A stretch of DNA of 64,000 nucleotides from Sphingomonas mollis (GCF_016427505.1 NZ_JAELXS010000002.1:372001-436000); one strand, 5' to 3'; numbered from the stretch's first letter, positions 51,446-60,401 are shown. Numbers and translations are program-made. The notes: a model not told the origin generated them from the sequence alone.

Positions 51446-52426
51446 ATGCAGGTCGTCGCCGTCGATATCGGGGGAACCCATGCCCGCTTCGCGATCGCGG
51501 AGGTGGAGAACCGCCGCGTCGTGTCGCTGGGGCCGGTCATGACCCAGAAGACCGCCGAGCACGCCTCGCTGCAGACCGCGTGGCAGGCGTTCGAGGCCGC
51601 GCATGACGGCCCGCTGCCCCGCGCGGCAGCGATCTCGGTCGCCTCGCCGATTACGGGCGACGTCATCCGGCTGACCAACAATCCCTGGGTCATCCGCCCG
51701 TCGCTGATCCCGGAAAGGCTGAACGCCGAGACCTATACGATCATCAACGATTTCGGCGCGGTCGGCCATGCCGTCGCGCAGTTGCCGTCGGCCGATTTCG
51801 AGCATCTGTGCGGGCCGGAGGAAGCCGGCCTGCCGACCGAGGGCGTCACCACCGTCTGCGGCCCCGGCACGGGTCTGGGCGTGGCACAGGTGTTCAAGCA
51901 CGACGGCGAATACCACGTCCTGTCTACCGAGGGCGGGCACATGGACTATGCACCGCTCGACGGGATCGAGGATACGTTCGTCCGCCGCCTGCGCAAGACG
52001 TTCACGCGCGTTTCCGCCGAGCGCGTAGTCGCCGGCCCCGGCATCATCGCGATCTATGAAACGCTTGCCGAGATGGAGGGGCGCGCCGTCCCCAGCCGCG
52101 ACGACAAGACGATCTGGGCGGAGGCGCTGGACGGCACCGATTCGATCGCGCTCGCCGCGCTCGACCGGTTCTGCCTCGCGCTCGGATCGGTGGCGGGCGA
52201 TCTCGCGCTGGCGCATGGCGCGAAGGCGGTCGTGATTGCCGGCGGCCTTGGCTTGCGGATCAAGGACAAGCTGCTGCGATCGGGCTTCGATCAGCGCTTC
52301 GTGGCCAAGGGCCGCTTTCAGTCGATGATGTCGAAGATCCCCGTCAAACTCATCACCCATCCCCAGCCGGGCCTGTTCGGCGCCGCCGCCGCCTTCGCCC
52401 AGGAACATCAAAGGACCGCCTCATGA
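51446..52426 (+). CDS. glk: Glucokinase
   Basis: The enzyme phosphorylates glucose with ATP, feeding zwf. The 326-residue protein has VVAVDIGGTHARFAI (phosphate 1), ISVASPITGDVIRLTNNPW, INDFGAVGHAV, VCGPGTGLGVA, LSTEGGHMDYAP and VVIAGGLGLRIKD. It is of the bacterial (non-ROK) glucokinase type. Its stop overlaps the eda start by four bases (ATGA). Confidence 0.96.
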   Translation: MQVVAVDIGGTHARFAIAEVENRRVVSLGPVMTQKTAEHASLQTAWQAFEAAHDGPLPRAAAISVASPITGDVIRLTNNPWVIRPSLIPERLNAETYTIINDFGAVGHAVAQLPSADFEHLCGPEEAGLPTEGVTTVCGPGTGLGVAQVFKHDGEYHVLSTEGGHMDYAPLDGIEDTFVRRLRKTFTRVSAERVVAGPGIIAIYETLAEMEGRAVPSRDDKTIWAEALDGTDSIALAALDRFCLALGSVAGDLALAHGAKAVVIAGGLGLRIKDKLLRSGFDQRFVAKGRFQSMMSKIPVKLITHPQPGLFGAAAAFAQEHQRTAS

Positions 52427-53028
52427 CCGATATACTCACCATCATGCGCACCAGCGCCGTCATCCCCGTGCTGGTGATCGACGACGCCGCCACCGCCCGC
52501 CCGCTGGCCGAGGCGCTGGTCGCCGGCGGCCTGCGCGTGCTGGAGGTGACGATGCGCACCCCCGCCGCGCTCGATGCGATGGCGGAGATGAAGAAGGTGC
52601 CGGGCGCGATCGTCGGCGCCGGCACGGTGGTGTCGACCGAGCAGTTCGAACAGGTCATGGCCGCCGGTGCCGAATTCATCGTCTCGCCGGGCCTGTCGCA
52701 GGGTCTGGGCGAGGTGATCGTGCGTTCCGGCGTGCCGTTCCTGCCGGGCGTCGCGACGGCAGGCGACATCATGCGCGGGCTGGACATGGGCCTGACTAAC
52801 TTCAAGTTCTTCCCGGCGGAGACCAGCGGCGGGATCAAGGCGCTGAAGGCGCTGGCCGCGCCATTCTACCAGTGCCGCTTCTGCCCCACCGGCGGCATCA
52901 CCGAAGCGAGCGCACCCGACTGGCTGGCGGTCGAGCCGGTCGAATGCGTCGGCGGCAGCTGGGTGACGGGCGGCACGATGGCCGAGGTCGAGGCAAAGGC
53001 ACGCGCCGCGGCGGCGCTGCGCGGTTGA
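52423..53028 (+). CDS. eda: KDPG aldolase (bifunctional 4-hydroxy-2-oxoglutarate/KDPG aldolase)
   Basis: The enzyme splits 2-keto-3-deoxy-6-phosphogluconate into pyruvate and glyceraldehyde-3-phosphate. The 201-residue protein has the catalytic Glu41 (LEVTMRTP), IVGAGTV and the Schiff-base Lys128 in FKFFPAE, with PTGGI at the phosphate site. Length is normal. It completes the Entner-Doudoroff set and is coupled to glk. Confidence 0.97.
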   Translation: MTDILTIMRTSAVIPVLVIDDAATARPLAEALVAGGLRVLEVTMRTPAALDAMAEMKKVPGAIVGAGTVVSTEQFEQVMAAGAEFIVSPGLSQGLGEVIVRSGVPFLPGVATAGDIMRGLDMGLTNFKFFPAETSGGIKALKALAAPFYQCRFCPTGGITEASAPDWLAVEPVECVGGSWVTGGTMAEVEAKARAAAALRG

Positions 53029-53070
53029 TCGACGAACCGGTCCGGGATCGCTCCCGGACCGGACACCGCT

Positions 53071-53550
53071 TCAGTAGAAGAAGCGGTTATAGACCTGCAC
53101 GACTTGGCCCGACCGGGTGTCCACCAGCACGACGTCATTGCCGTATCGGACCCAGCGCTGATAGCCATAACGGGGCGTGGCCAGTCGATAACGACGATAG
53201 TCGTTGACCCAGTAATCGCGGCCATAATAACCCGGCGCGAACCGATAGCCGACATTCACCGGGCGATAGCGATAGCCCGCCGGGCCGCGATAGATCGGCC
53301 GGCGATAGACGTCGGCATGGCTGCGGCGATAATCCCGCCAGTCCTCGCGCATTTCGCGGCGATCCTCACGCAACTCCTGTCGCGCATCGCGGATATCGCC
53401 GCGATCGCCACGCCGGATCGCGCGGTTCAGGTCGCGTCGATCCTCGCGCAATTCACGCTGATCGCGGCGAACCTCGCCATAACTCTGCGCGCTGGCGGCA
53501 ACGGGGATCAGCATGGCGGCGCTCATGGCGGCCAGAATGATATGCTTCAT
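53071..53550 (-). CDS. RcnB-family exported protein
   Basis: The 159-residue protein has a signal peptide (residues 1-22, IILAAMSAAMLIPVAASAQ). A strongly charged Arg/Asp/Glu segment follows with repeated RRDxRELREDRR-like units, then a Tyr/Arg-rich stretch. The RcnB-type ending is RYGNDVVLVDTRSGQVV..YNRFFY. In E. coli RcnB affects nickel and cobalt homeostasis; a role here is inference. The start is the ATG at 53548-53550. Confidence 0.82.
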   Translation of the reverse strand: MKHIILAAMSAAMLIPVAASAQSYGEVRRDQRELREDRRDLNRAIRRGDRGDIRDARQELREDRREMREDWRDYRRSHADVYRRPIYRGPAGYRYRPVNVGYRFAPGYYGRDYWVNDYRRYRLATPRYGYQRWVRYGNDVVLVDTRSGQVVQVYNRFFY

Positions 53551-53677
53551 CGATCCAACTCCTGTGCATCGTGCCGGCCGATGGGCCGGCATGACCATGG
53601 ATATGGACCCCGATCACTGAACGGGATCAGACCACGCCGGTCAGGCAGTGGAAAGGTAGCGGCCCGATCCGGACAGG

Positions 53678-54643
53678 TTACATCTCGCCGCGCGACCGCC
53701 GGATCGCGTACCACTTCGCCACATTGGCGTTGTGTTCGGGCAGCGTATTCGCGAACACATGGCCGCCGGTGCCATCCGCCACGAAATACAGCGCCTGACT
53801 ATCCGCCGGGTTCAGCACCGCATCGATCGACGCCCGCCCCGGATTGGCGATCGGCCCGACCGGCAGGCCGGGGCTGGCATAGGTATTGTAGCCGTTCTTC
53901 GCGTGCAGTTCCGACCGCAGGATGCGGCGGCCGAGCGGTCGCCCCTTCGTGATCGGATAGATCACCGTCGGGTCCGCCTGCAACGGCATGCCCATCCGCA
54001 AGCGATTGCCATACACCGCCGCGACGGTGCGCCGTTCGGCGGGCTTGCCGGTTTCCTTCTCGACGATCGATGCCAGCACGATCGCCTGTTCGGGCGTCGA
54101 GACGGCGATGTTCGGCTTCCGCTTCGCCCAGGCAGCGGCGAGATAATCGCTCATCGCCTTTTGCATCCGCGCCACCAGTTGCGCACGCGTATCGCCGCGC
54201 TGATAGGCATAGCTGTCGGGCAGGATCGATCCCTCGCGCGGCACCGCCACCGTGCCGGTCAGACCATCGGCGCGCATCACCGCATCATGGACCGACACCG
54301 ATGGATACCCTTCCGGCACCGCGACCAGTCGCTGCCGGACCTTGCCCTCTTCGAGCAGCGCCAGCACGTCCTTCTGGCTCGCGCCGGCGGGAATCTCGTA
54401 TTCGCCCGCCTTGATCGATCCCCCGCCGCCGAACACGCGGGCCAGCAGGCGGAACCGCGAGGCGGAGCGGATCGCGCCCGCCTGTTCCAGTTCGGTCGCC
54501 GCCCGGCCGAGGCTGGCACCTTCCGGCACCACCACCGACACCGGCCTGGCGGCGGGGCCGGTTCCTGCCCACATGTTGGTCGCGACCAACGCGCCGATCG
54601 CCACCAGCGCGATCAGGAGGACAAGACAGCCTAATTTGCGCAT
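53678..54643 (-). CDS. mltG: Endolytic murein transglycosylase MltG
   Basis: MltG cuts nascent peptidoglycan at the inner membrane. The 321-residue protein has an N-terminal anchor helix (CLVLLIALVAIGALVAT), a LysM-like region (SVVVPEGASLGRAATELEQAGAI) and the YceG domain with LASIVEKETGK (catalytic Glu about residue 195), RRTVAAVYGNRL, QADPTVIY, YNTYASPGLPVGPIANPG and ALYFVADGTGGHVF. It starts seven bases after the fabF stop, a pairing common in proteobacteria. Confidence 0.96.
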   Translation of the reverse strand: MRKLGCLVLLIALVAIGALVATNMWAGTGPAARPVSVVVPEGASLGRAATELEQAGAIRSASRFRLLARVFGGGGSIKAGEYEIPAGASQKDVLALLEEGKVRQRLVAVPEGYPSVSVHDAVMRADGLTGTVAVPREGSILPDSYAYQRGDTRAQLVARMQKAMSDYLAAAWAKRKPNIAVSTPEQAIVLASIVEKETGKPAERRTVAAVYGNRLRMGMPLQADPTVIYPITKGRPLGRRILRSELHAKNGYNTYASPGLPVGPIANPGRASIDAVLNPADSQALYFVADGTGGHVFANTLPEHNANVAKWYAIRRSRGEM

Positions 54644-54650
54644 CGGCCGG

Positions 54651-55910
54651 TCAGATCGACCGCATCACCAGCGACGCGTTGGTGCCGCCGAAACCGAACG
54701 AATTGTTCAACACCGCGCGCACCTGACGCTTCTTGGCGACATGGGGGACGAGATCGACGCCGACGCAGCTATCGCTCGGATTGTCGAGATTCAGCGTCGG
54801 CGGCACGATCTGGTCGCGCAGCGCGAGGATGCAGAAGATCGATTCGACCGCCCCCGCGCCGCCCAGCAAATGGCCGATCGCCGACTTGGTCGACGACATC
54901 GACACGGTCTGCATCGCATCGCCGAACAACCGCCGCACCGCGCCCAGTTCCAGCTCGTCGCCCATCGGTGTCGAGGTGCCATGCGCGTTGATGTAATCGA
55001 TATCGGACGGCTCAAGCCCCGCCTTCTTCAACGCCATCTGCATCGACCGGAACGCGCCATCGCCCTCCGGATGCGGCGCGGTGACATGATAGGCGTCGCC
55101 CGACAGGCCGTACCCGATCACCTCGGCATAGATCTTCGCGCCGCGTGCCTTGGCATGCTCATATTCTTCCAGCACGACGATGCCGGCGCCTTCGCCCATC
55201 ACGAAGCCGTCGCGATCCTTGTCATAAGGACGCGACGCCTTTTCCGGGGTGTCGTTGAAACCGGTCGACAGCGCGCGTGCCTGTGCGAAGCCGGCGATGC
55301 CCAGCGGGCATACCGTGCCCTCCGCGCCACCCGCCAGCATCACATCGGCATCGTCCATCGCGATCATCCGCGCGGCATCGCCGATCGCGTGCGCGCCCGT
55401 CGAGCAGGCGGTGACGACCGCATGGTTCGGTCCGCGCAGGCCGTATTTGATCGAAACCTGACCCGAAATCAGGTTGATGAGGCGGCCATGCACGAAGTGC
55501 GGCGACACGCGGCGCGGCCCCTTCGTATGCAGCACGATCGATTCGCTCTCGATCCCCGGCAGGCCGCCGATACCCGATCCGATCGAACAACCGGCGCGCC
55601 AGCTTTCCTCGACCGTCATGTCGGTCAGCCCGGCATCTTCCAACGCCTGTCCGGCGGCATCGATGCCATAGATGATGAAGGGATCGACCTGACGCTGCAC
55701 CTTGTGGTCCACGCGCTTGCCCGGATCGAAGCCATATTCATGGGTAGCGGGCTTCACCTCGCAGGCGATGCGACACACCTGATCGGACGCGTCGAAACGG
55801 GTGATCGGCCCCGCTCCCGACTTCCCCGCCAGAATGTTCGCCCAGGCCGTCTCGACATCAGCGCCGAGCGGCGTCACGAGACCCAAACCGGTCACGACGA
55901 CACGCCGCAT
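54651..55910 (-). CDS. fabF: 3-oxoacyl-ACP synthase II
   Basis: The enzyme elongates acyl-ACP with malonyl-ACP. The 419-residue protein has RRVVVTGLGLVTPLGADV at the start, the nucleophile in TACSTGAHAI (about residue 163), and the two active-site His regions in INAHGTSTPMGD and KSAIGHLLGGAGAVE, with NSFGFGGTNASL at the end. The start is the ATG at 55908-55910 with GGAGAG upstream. It lies 26 bases after the terminator that ends acpP. Confidence 0.97.
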   Translation of the reverse strand: MRRVVVTGLGLVTPLGADVETAWANILAGKSGAGPITRFDASDQVCRIACEVKPATHEYGFDPGKRVDHKVQRQVDPFIIYGIDAAGQALEDAGLTDMTVEESWRAGCSIGSGIGGLPGIESESIVLHTKGPRRVSPHFVHGRLINLISGQVSIKYGLRGPNHAVVTACSTGAHAIGDAARMIAMDDADVMLAGGAEGTVCPLGIAGFAQARALSTGFNDTPEKASRPYDKDRDGFVMGEGAGIVVLEEYEHAKARGAKIYAEVIGYGLSGDAYHVTAPHPEGDGAFRSMQMALKKAGLEPSDIDYINAHGTSTPMGDELELGAVRRLFGDAMQTVSMSSTKSAIGHLLGGAGAVESIFCILALRDQIVPPTLNLDNPSDSCVGVDLVPHVAKKRQVRAVLNNSFGFGGTNASLVMRSI

Positions 55911-55934
55911 ACCCACTCTCCATTCCATCATAAC

Positions 55935-55974
55935 AAAACGGCCCCCCGCCCTCTCAGCGGGACGGGGAGCCGTT
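55935..55974 (-). terminator. Intrinsic terminator between acpP and fabF
   Basis: On the minus strand ACGGCTCCCCGTCC pairs with GGGCGGGGGGCCGT (14 pairs, two of them G-T) around an eight-base loop, and TTTTGTT follows. It is about 80 bases past the acpP stop and about 26 bases before the fabF start. It probably lets acpP be expressed well above fabF. Confidence 0.82.
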
Positions 55975-56053
55975 CGGAACCCGTACCCCGAAGGGTGGGG
56001 CAATCAGTACCTTACGACCAGTACCGTGAGGACGAATGCCTCAGGCCCGATCC

Positions 56054-56290
56054 TTAGGCCTTGTGCTCGTCGATATAGGTGATCGCGTCCTTGACGGTCG
56101 TGATCTTCTCGGCGGCATCGTCAGGGATCTCGACGCCGAATTCCTCTTCGAACGCCATTACGAGTTCGACGATATCGAGGCTGTCCGCACCAAGGTCATC
56201 GATGAAGCTCGCTTCCTCGGTCACCTTTTCGGCCTCTACGCCGAGATGCTCGACGACGATCTTCTTCACGCGGTCGGCGGTCTCGCTCAT
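56054..56290 (-). CDS. acpP: Acyl carrier protein
   Basis: ACP carries the growing acyl chain on a phosphopantetheine arm. The 78-residue protein is acidic and has the attachment Ser37 in [18 protein letters not shown]. The ATG at 56288-56290 has AGAGGGA upstream. It sits 89 bp after fabG and before the terminator at 55935, consistent with very high separate expression. Confidence 0.98.
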   Translation of the reverse strand: MSETADRVKKIVVEHLGVEAEKVTEEASFIDDLGADSLDIVELVMAFEEEFGVEIPDDAAEKITTVKDAITYIDEHKA

Positions 56291-56379
56291 GGTAGTCCCT
56301 CTTCGTTCTGCAGAGATTGGTATTTCCTGAACGCACCTAGAACGGGGCTGGTGCCGTGGCAAGTGCCCCGTCCGGCGCA

Positions 56380-57120
56380 TCAAACCATCGCCATGCCGCC
56401 ATTCACGTGCAGCGTCTGACCGGTGACGTACCCGGCCTCGCGGCTGGCGAGGTAGACGACGGCGGCGGCGATGTCCTCGCCCGTGCCCAGATCGCCTGCC
56501 GGGATACGGCCCGTGAGCGCGGTTTTCTGCGCCTCGGGCAGCACGTCTGTCATTGCCGAACGGATGAAGCCGGGGGCGACGCAATTGACGGTGATGCCGC
56601 GGCTGGCGAGTTCCTGTCCCATCGCCTTCGACAGGCCGACCAGACCCGCCTTCGACGCGGCATAGTTCGCCTGCCCCGGATTGCCGGTCTGCCCGACGAC
56701 CGAGGTGATCGAGATCATCCGCCCGAACCGCGCCTTTATCATCGGCTTGGCCGCGGCCCGCATCAGCCGGAACGCCGCCTCCAGATTGACGCGGATGACC
56801 GTGTCCCACTCCTCGTCCTTCATCCGCATCGCCAGATTGTCGCGGGTGACGCCGGCATTGTTGACGAGGATATCGAGCCGCCCGAGCGCGGCCACCGCCT
56901 GCGGCACCAGCGCATCGACGGCAGCGGGATCGGACAGGTTGCAGGGCAACGCGACATGGTCCGCGCCGCCCAGCGAGGCCCGGAATTCCTCCAGCCTGGC
57001 CTCATTGGACCCCGACACCGCCAGCCGCGCCCCCTGCGCCGCCAACCCCCGCGCGATCGCGGAACCGATACCGCCGGACGCACCGGTGACGAGGGCGGTC
57101 ATGCCTGAAAGATCGAACAT
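56380..57120 (-). CDS. fabG: 3-oxoacyl-ACP reductase
   Basis: The enzyme reduces 3-oxoacyl-ACP with NADPH. The 246-residue SDR has [15 protein letters not shown] (coenzyme), ILVNNAG, and the catalytic Ser140, Tyr153 and Lys157 ([18 protein letters not shown] and AASKAG). The end [12 protein letters not shown] is typical. The start is the ATG at 57118-57120, four bases beyond the GxxExxY stop. Confidence 0.97.
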   Translation of the reverse strand: MFDLSGMTALVTGASGGIGSAIARGLAAQGARLAVSGSNEARLEEFRASLGGADHVALPCNLSDPAAVDALVPQAVAALGRLDILVNNAGVTRDNLAMRMKDEEWDTVIRVNLEAAFRLMRAAAKPMIKARFGRMISITSVVGQTGNPGQANYAASKAGLVGLSKAMGQELASRGITVNCVAPGFIRSAMTDVLPEAQKTALTGRIPAGDLGTGEDIAAAVVYLASREAGYVTGQTLHVNGGMAMV

Positions 57121-57124
57121 CGGT

Positions 57125-57556
57125 TTAGTCTCCTGTCTGATTTTGTTCGCGCAGAGGCGCGGAGGACGCTGAGGGGCGGTGGTTATTGACCAAGCGTCGC
57201 ACGCCTTCTTTCAGTGTTTCGCCACCGAAGTTTATTAACAGCCCGACGGGCTGCCGGGTCAGGCGAAGATATGTCAGAAGTTGCTTGGCGTGGACGGGCA
57301 AAAGCCGTTCGATCGATTTGATCTCCACGACAAGTCGACCATCGATAAGCAGATCGATCCGAAAAGCGCCTTGAATCCGCAATCCCTCGAACTCGATGTC
57401 CACAGGCTTCTGCCGCTCGACTCCATAGCCCATCCGACCCAGACGGGCTGCGAGAACCGCTTCATAAACACTTTCCAACAGGCCAGAACCCAGATCGCGA
57501 TGCAATCGCAGGGCAACATCAAGCAGGTCGCCACTGATTGCATCGATATCCTTCAA
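57125..57556 (-). CDS. GxxExxY protein inserted in the fab operon
   Basis: The 143-residue protein carries the family signature in DLGSGLLESVYEAVL (GxxExxY) and the later FRIDLLIDGRLVVEIKSIERL and LLTYLRLTRQPVGLLINFG, which resemble a PD-(D/E)xK-like core. The biochemical function of the family is not established. The start is a TTG at 57554-57556, and its SD (GGAGGAAGAG) comes from the flanking repeat. The last residues (SASSAPLREQ) are encoded by the other repeat copy. GC is lower than in fabD and fabG. It separates fabD from fabG, which are normally adjacent. Confidence 0.85.
   Translation of the reverse strand: MKDIDAISGDLLDVALRLHRDLGSGLLESVYEAVLAARLGRMGYGVERQKPVDIEFEGLRIQGAFRIDLLIDGRLVVEIKSIERLLPVHAKQLLTYLRLTRQPVGLLINFGGETLKEGVRRLVNNHRPSASSAPLREQNQTGD
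57146..57174. repeat. GxxExxY flanking repeat, fabG side
   Basis: This 29-base copy beginning TTCGCGCAGAGGCGCGG matches the reverse complement of 57568-57596 at 26 of 29 positions and the arm at 1929-1957 closely. It encodes the end of the GxxExxY protein. Confidence 0.85.
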
Positions 57557-57567
57557 GACCTTCTCTT

Positions 57568-57596
57568 CCTCCGCGTTCTCTGCGCCTCTGCGCGAA
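57568..57596. repeat. GxxExxY flanking repeat, fabD side
   Basis: This is the inverted partner of 57146-57174. On the minus strand it starts TTCGCGCAGAGGCGCAG and ends in GCGGAGG, which serves as SD region for the TTG start of the GxxExxY gene. Confidence 0.85.
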
Positions 57597-57608
57597 ACAT
57601 CCTGTTTT

Positions 57609-58568
57609 CTACAGTCGTTTCAGCAGCGCCTCGATGTCGTCCATGGACGTGACGCTGATCGCCTCCACATCGGGCGCGATGCGCTTGACCATGGGACTCA
57701 GCACCTTGCCACCGAACTCCACGAACTCGGTCACGCCCGCCGCCGCCATCGCCAGCACCGATTCGCGCCAGCGGACCATGCCCGTCACCTGCGCGACGAG
57801 CGCGGCGCGGATGGTGCCGGGGTCGGCGATCGCGACGGCGTCGACGTTGCAATAGAGCGGCACCAGCGGCGCGTTCAGCGTCACATCGACCAGCGCATCG
57901 TCCATCGCCGTCGCCGCATCCGCCATCAACGGGCAGTGGAACGGCGCCGACACCGGCAACAGAACCGCCCGCTTGGCGCCCAGCTCCTTGGCCAGCGCCA
58001 CCGCCCGCTCGACGGCGACCCGGTGGCCGGAGATCACGACCTGCGACGGATCATTGTCGTTGGCGACGGTGCAGACCAGCTCGCCCCCGCCCTCCGCCGC
58101 AATCGCGTCGACCGCCGCGCCGGCGATCGTCTGCGCCTTGTCGAGATCGGCGCCCAGCAGCGCCGCCATCGCCCCCTCGCCAACCGGCACCGCCGCCTGC
58201 ATCGCGCGGCCGCGCAGTTTCAGCAGGCGCGCGGTGGTGCGCAGATCGAACGACTGCGCCGCACACAGCGCGGTATATTCGCCGAGCGAATGGCCGGCGA
58301 CATAATCAGCCTTGTCGGCCAGCCGGATGCCGCCTTCCCGCTCCAGCACGCGCAGCGTCGCGATGGCGTTCGCCATGATCGCCGGCTGCGCATTCTCGGT
58401 CAGCAACAAATCGTCCGCCGGCCCCTCGGCCATCAGCCGGAACAGGTGCTGGCCCAGCGCCTCGTCGACCTCGCCGAACACCTCGCGCGCGGCGGGGCTG
58501 GCATCGGCCAGCGCCTTGCCCATGCCGACCGCCTGGCTGCCCTGGCCGGGAAAGATGAACGCACGCAT
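57609..58568 (-). CDS. fabD: Malonyl-CoA:ACP transacylase
   Basis: The enzyme loads malonyl groups onto ACP. The 319-residue protein begins AFIFPGQGSQAVGMGKAL, has nucleophile Ser94 in AGHSLGEYTA, the Arg region RLLKLRGRAMQ, and the active-site His in VSAPFHCPLM, with EFGGKVLSPMVKRI near the end. The start is the ATG at 58566-58568 with AGGAGAG upstream. It is the first gene of the fab operon and divergent from rpsF. Confidence 0.97.
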   Translation of the reverse strand: MRAFIFPGQGSQAVGMGKALADASPAAREVFGEVDEALGQHLFRLMAEGPADDLLLTENAQPAIMANAIATLRVLEREGGIRLADKADYVAGHSLGEYTALCAAQSFDLRTTARLLKLRGRAMQAAVPVGEGAMAALLGADLDKAQTIAGAAVDAIAAEGGGELVCTVANDNDPSQVVISGHRVAVERAVALAKELGAKRAVLLPVSAPFHCPLMADAATAMDDALVDVTLNAPLVPLYCNVDAVAIADPGTIRAALVAQVTGMVRWRESVLAMAAAGVTEFVEFGGKVLSPMVKRIAPDVEAISVTSMDDIEALLKRL

Positions 58569-58799
58569 CGGCCTCTCCTTAGGATCAATTGAGGCCGCGC
58601 CCTTACGGACGGCCGTCGCAACAGGCAACCTGATCGCGCCCCGATCACGCCGGCCGCCTTGCCTTTCGGGTGGAAGCGCGTATGAGGCGCGGCTCGGGGT
58701 GGCAGGCATGTGTCTGGCCGCCCCGTTGACGTACGAAGACAGCCGGAGGGGCGACCGCATGGGGCGGCGTCAGCGATCGGCCAACATAGAAGGTAAGAC

Positions 58800-59252
58800 A
58801 TGGCTCTATACGAGCACGTGTTCCTTGCGCGCCAGGATCTGGCACAAGCGCAGGTGGACGCACTGGCGGAAGCCGCTACCAAGATCGTCACCGACAATCA
58901 GGGCAAGGTCGTCAAGACCGAGACCTGGGGCCTGCGCAGCCTGGCATATCGCATCGCCAAGAACCGCAAGGCGCATTACGTGATGCTCGAAATCGACGCC
59001 CCCGCCGGTGTCGTCGCCGAGCTGGAACGCCAGACCCAGATCAACGAAGACGTCATCCGCTTCATGACCGTCAAGGTCGACGAGCTGGAGGAAGGTCCGT
59101 CCGCGATGATGCGCAAGCAGGAGCGCGATCGTGAGCGTCGTGGCGACCGCGAAGGCGGCGACCGTGGCTCGCGCGGCGACCGTGATGGTGGCCCGCGTGG
59201 CGATCGTCCCGAGCGCGCACCCCGTCGTGACGCACAAGAGGAGGCCGCATAA
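58800..59252 (+). CDS. rpsF: 30S ribosomal protein S6 (bS6) with charged tail
   Basis: The protein binds the 30S platform with S18. The 150-residue chain has the core [43 protein letters not shown] and [16 protein letters not shown]. After residue about 98 it has a basic/acidic tail with repeated RGDR-like units ([17 protein letters not shown]). Such tails are known in alphaproteobacterial S6, though this one is long. Its stop overlaps the rpsR start (TAATG). Confidence 0.97.
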   Translation: MALYEHVFLARQDLAQAQVDALAEAATKIVTDNQGKVVKTETWGLRSLAYRIAKNRKAHYVMLEIDAPAGVVAELERQTQINEDVIRFMTVKVDELEEGPSAMMRKQERDRERRGDREGGDRGSRGDRDGGPRGDRPERAPRRDAQEEAA

Positions 59253-59476
59253 TGGCTCGCCCGTTTTTCCGCCGTCGTAAGTCCTGCCCGTTTTCGGCCA
59301 AGGATGCCCCCCGGATCGATTACAAGGACGTCCGGTTGCTGCAGGGCTTCGTGTCCGAGCGTGGCAAGATCGTGCCGTCGCGCATCACTTCGGTAAGCGC
59401 GAAGAAGCAGCGCGAACTGGCCCAGGCCATCAAGCGCGCCCGTCACCTGGGCCTGCTGCCCTACGTCGTTAAGTAA
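59252..59476 (+). CDS. rpsR: 30S ribosomal protein S18 (bS18)
   Basis: The 74-residue protein has [37 protein letters not shown] and the C-terminal [22 protein letters not shown]. It binds next to S6 in the 30S platform. It is coupled to rpsF by the shared base and followed after 11 bp by rplI. Confidence 0.98.
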   Translation: MARPFFRRRKSCPFSAKDAPRIDYKDVRLLQGFVSERGKIVPSRITSVSAKKQRELAQAIKRARHLGLLPYVVK

Positions 59477-59487
59477 GGAACGGACAC

Positions 59488-60075
59488 ATGGACGTCATTC
59501 TGCTTGAGCGCGTCGAGAAGCTCGGCGCCATCGGCGACGTGGTGAAGGTAAAGGACGGTTTCGCCCGTAACTTCCTGCTGCCGAACAAGAAGGCACTGCG
59601 CGCCAACGAAGCCAACCGGAAGGTCTTCGAGGCCAACCGCGCGCGCATCGAAAGCGACAATGCCAACCGTCGCGGCGAAGCCGAGACCGAGGCGCAGAGC
59701 TTCAAGGACGCATCGGTCACGCTGATCCGTCAGGCATCGAACACCGGCCAGCTATACGGTTCGGTCGCGGTCCGCGATCTGATCGAAGCGCTGGAGGCCG
59801 ATGGCCACAAGGTGGCGAAGTCGGCGATCGTGCTGGACAAGCCGATCAAGTCGATCGGCGTGTACACCGTGAAGGTCGCACTGCACCCCGAGGTGTCGGT
59901 GTCCGTCAAGGTCAACGTCGCCCGTTCGCCCGAGGAAGCCGAGATGCAGTCGCAGGGCGTCGATGTCATGGCATCGATGTTCGAGCGCGACGAAGCCGGC
60001 TTCACCGAGGATTACGACCCGAACGCCGAACCCGGCGCGACGGCCGAAGTCCAGGACGAGCCTGCGCAGGGCTGA
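59488..60075 (+). CDS. rplI: 50S ribosomal protein L9 (bL9)
   Basis: The 195-residue protein has the N domain MDVILLERVEKLGAIGDVVKVKDGFARNFL..KKAL, the long connecting helix rich in Glu/Arg, and the C domain LYGSVAVRDLIEALEADGH. The end is extended by about 45 acidic residues (DYDPNAEPGATAEVQDEPAQG). It closes the operon before the terminator at 60099. Confidence 0.97.
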   Translation: MDVILLERVEKLGAIGDVVKVKDGFARNFLLPNKKALRANEANRKVFEANRARIESDNANRRGEAETEAQSFKDASVTLIRQASNTGQLYGSVAVRDLIEALEADGHKVAKSAIVLDKPIKSIGVYTVKVALHPEVSVSVKVNVARSPEEAEMQSQGVDVMASMFERDEAGFTEDYDPNAEPGATAEVQDEPAQG

Positions 60076-60098
60076 TCGCCCCACGCCATCGACCGATA

Positions 60099-60138
60099 GA
60101 AAAGGCCGTCCGGAGCGATCCGGGCGGCCTTTTCTTTT
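60099..60138 (+). terminator. Intrinsic terminator of rpsF-rpsR-rplI
   Basis: GAAAAGGCCGTCCGG (60099-60113) pairs with CCGGGCGGCCTTTTC (60120-60134), with one G-T pair, and a T-rich tract follows. Confidence 0.92.
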
Positions 60139-60171
60139 GGTCGCCGATTTCAGGGGAATGTCAGTCCGCCA

Positions 60172-60249
60172 TCATGGGCATGTCACGCACGCGCCGATGA
60201 CGGCGGCCAGCGGGATGAGGGCGAGAAAGACGGGAAGAATCTGCTTCAT
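60172..60249 (-). CDS. Possible 25-residue lipoprotein-like peptide
   Basis: A short frame encodes MKQILPVFLALIPLAAVIGA followed by CVTCP. It has a hydrophobic stretch and IGAC resembling a lipobox, like an entericidin without its body. The SD is weak (GGTGGA). It could be a chance frame, a truncated gene or a real small peptide. Confidence 0.2.
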   Translation of the reverse strand: MKQILPVFLALIPLAAVIGACVTCP

Positions 60250-60401
60250 GATCCACCGGATGACGAATGGCTGGTCTTGCCCGGAATAATGCGGCGAGGG
60301 CTGAAAGGTTTCCCGGCGATGAACGACGGCGATCATGTCGGGCATCGATTGTTAAGGTGCGCGGGGTTACGCTTCCCCATGCACCGCCGGACACCGACCA
60401 C

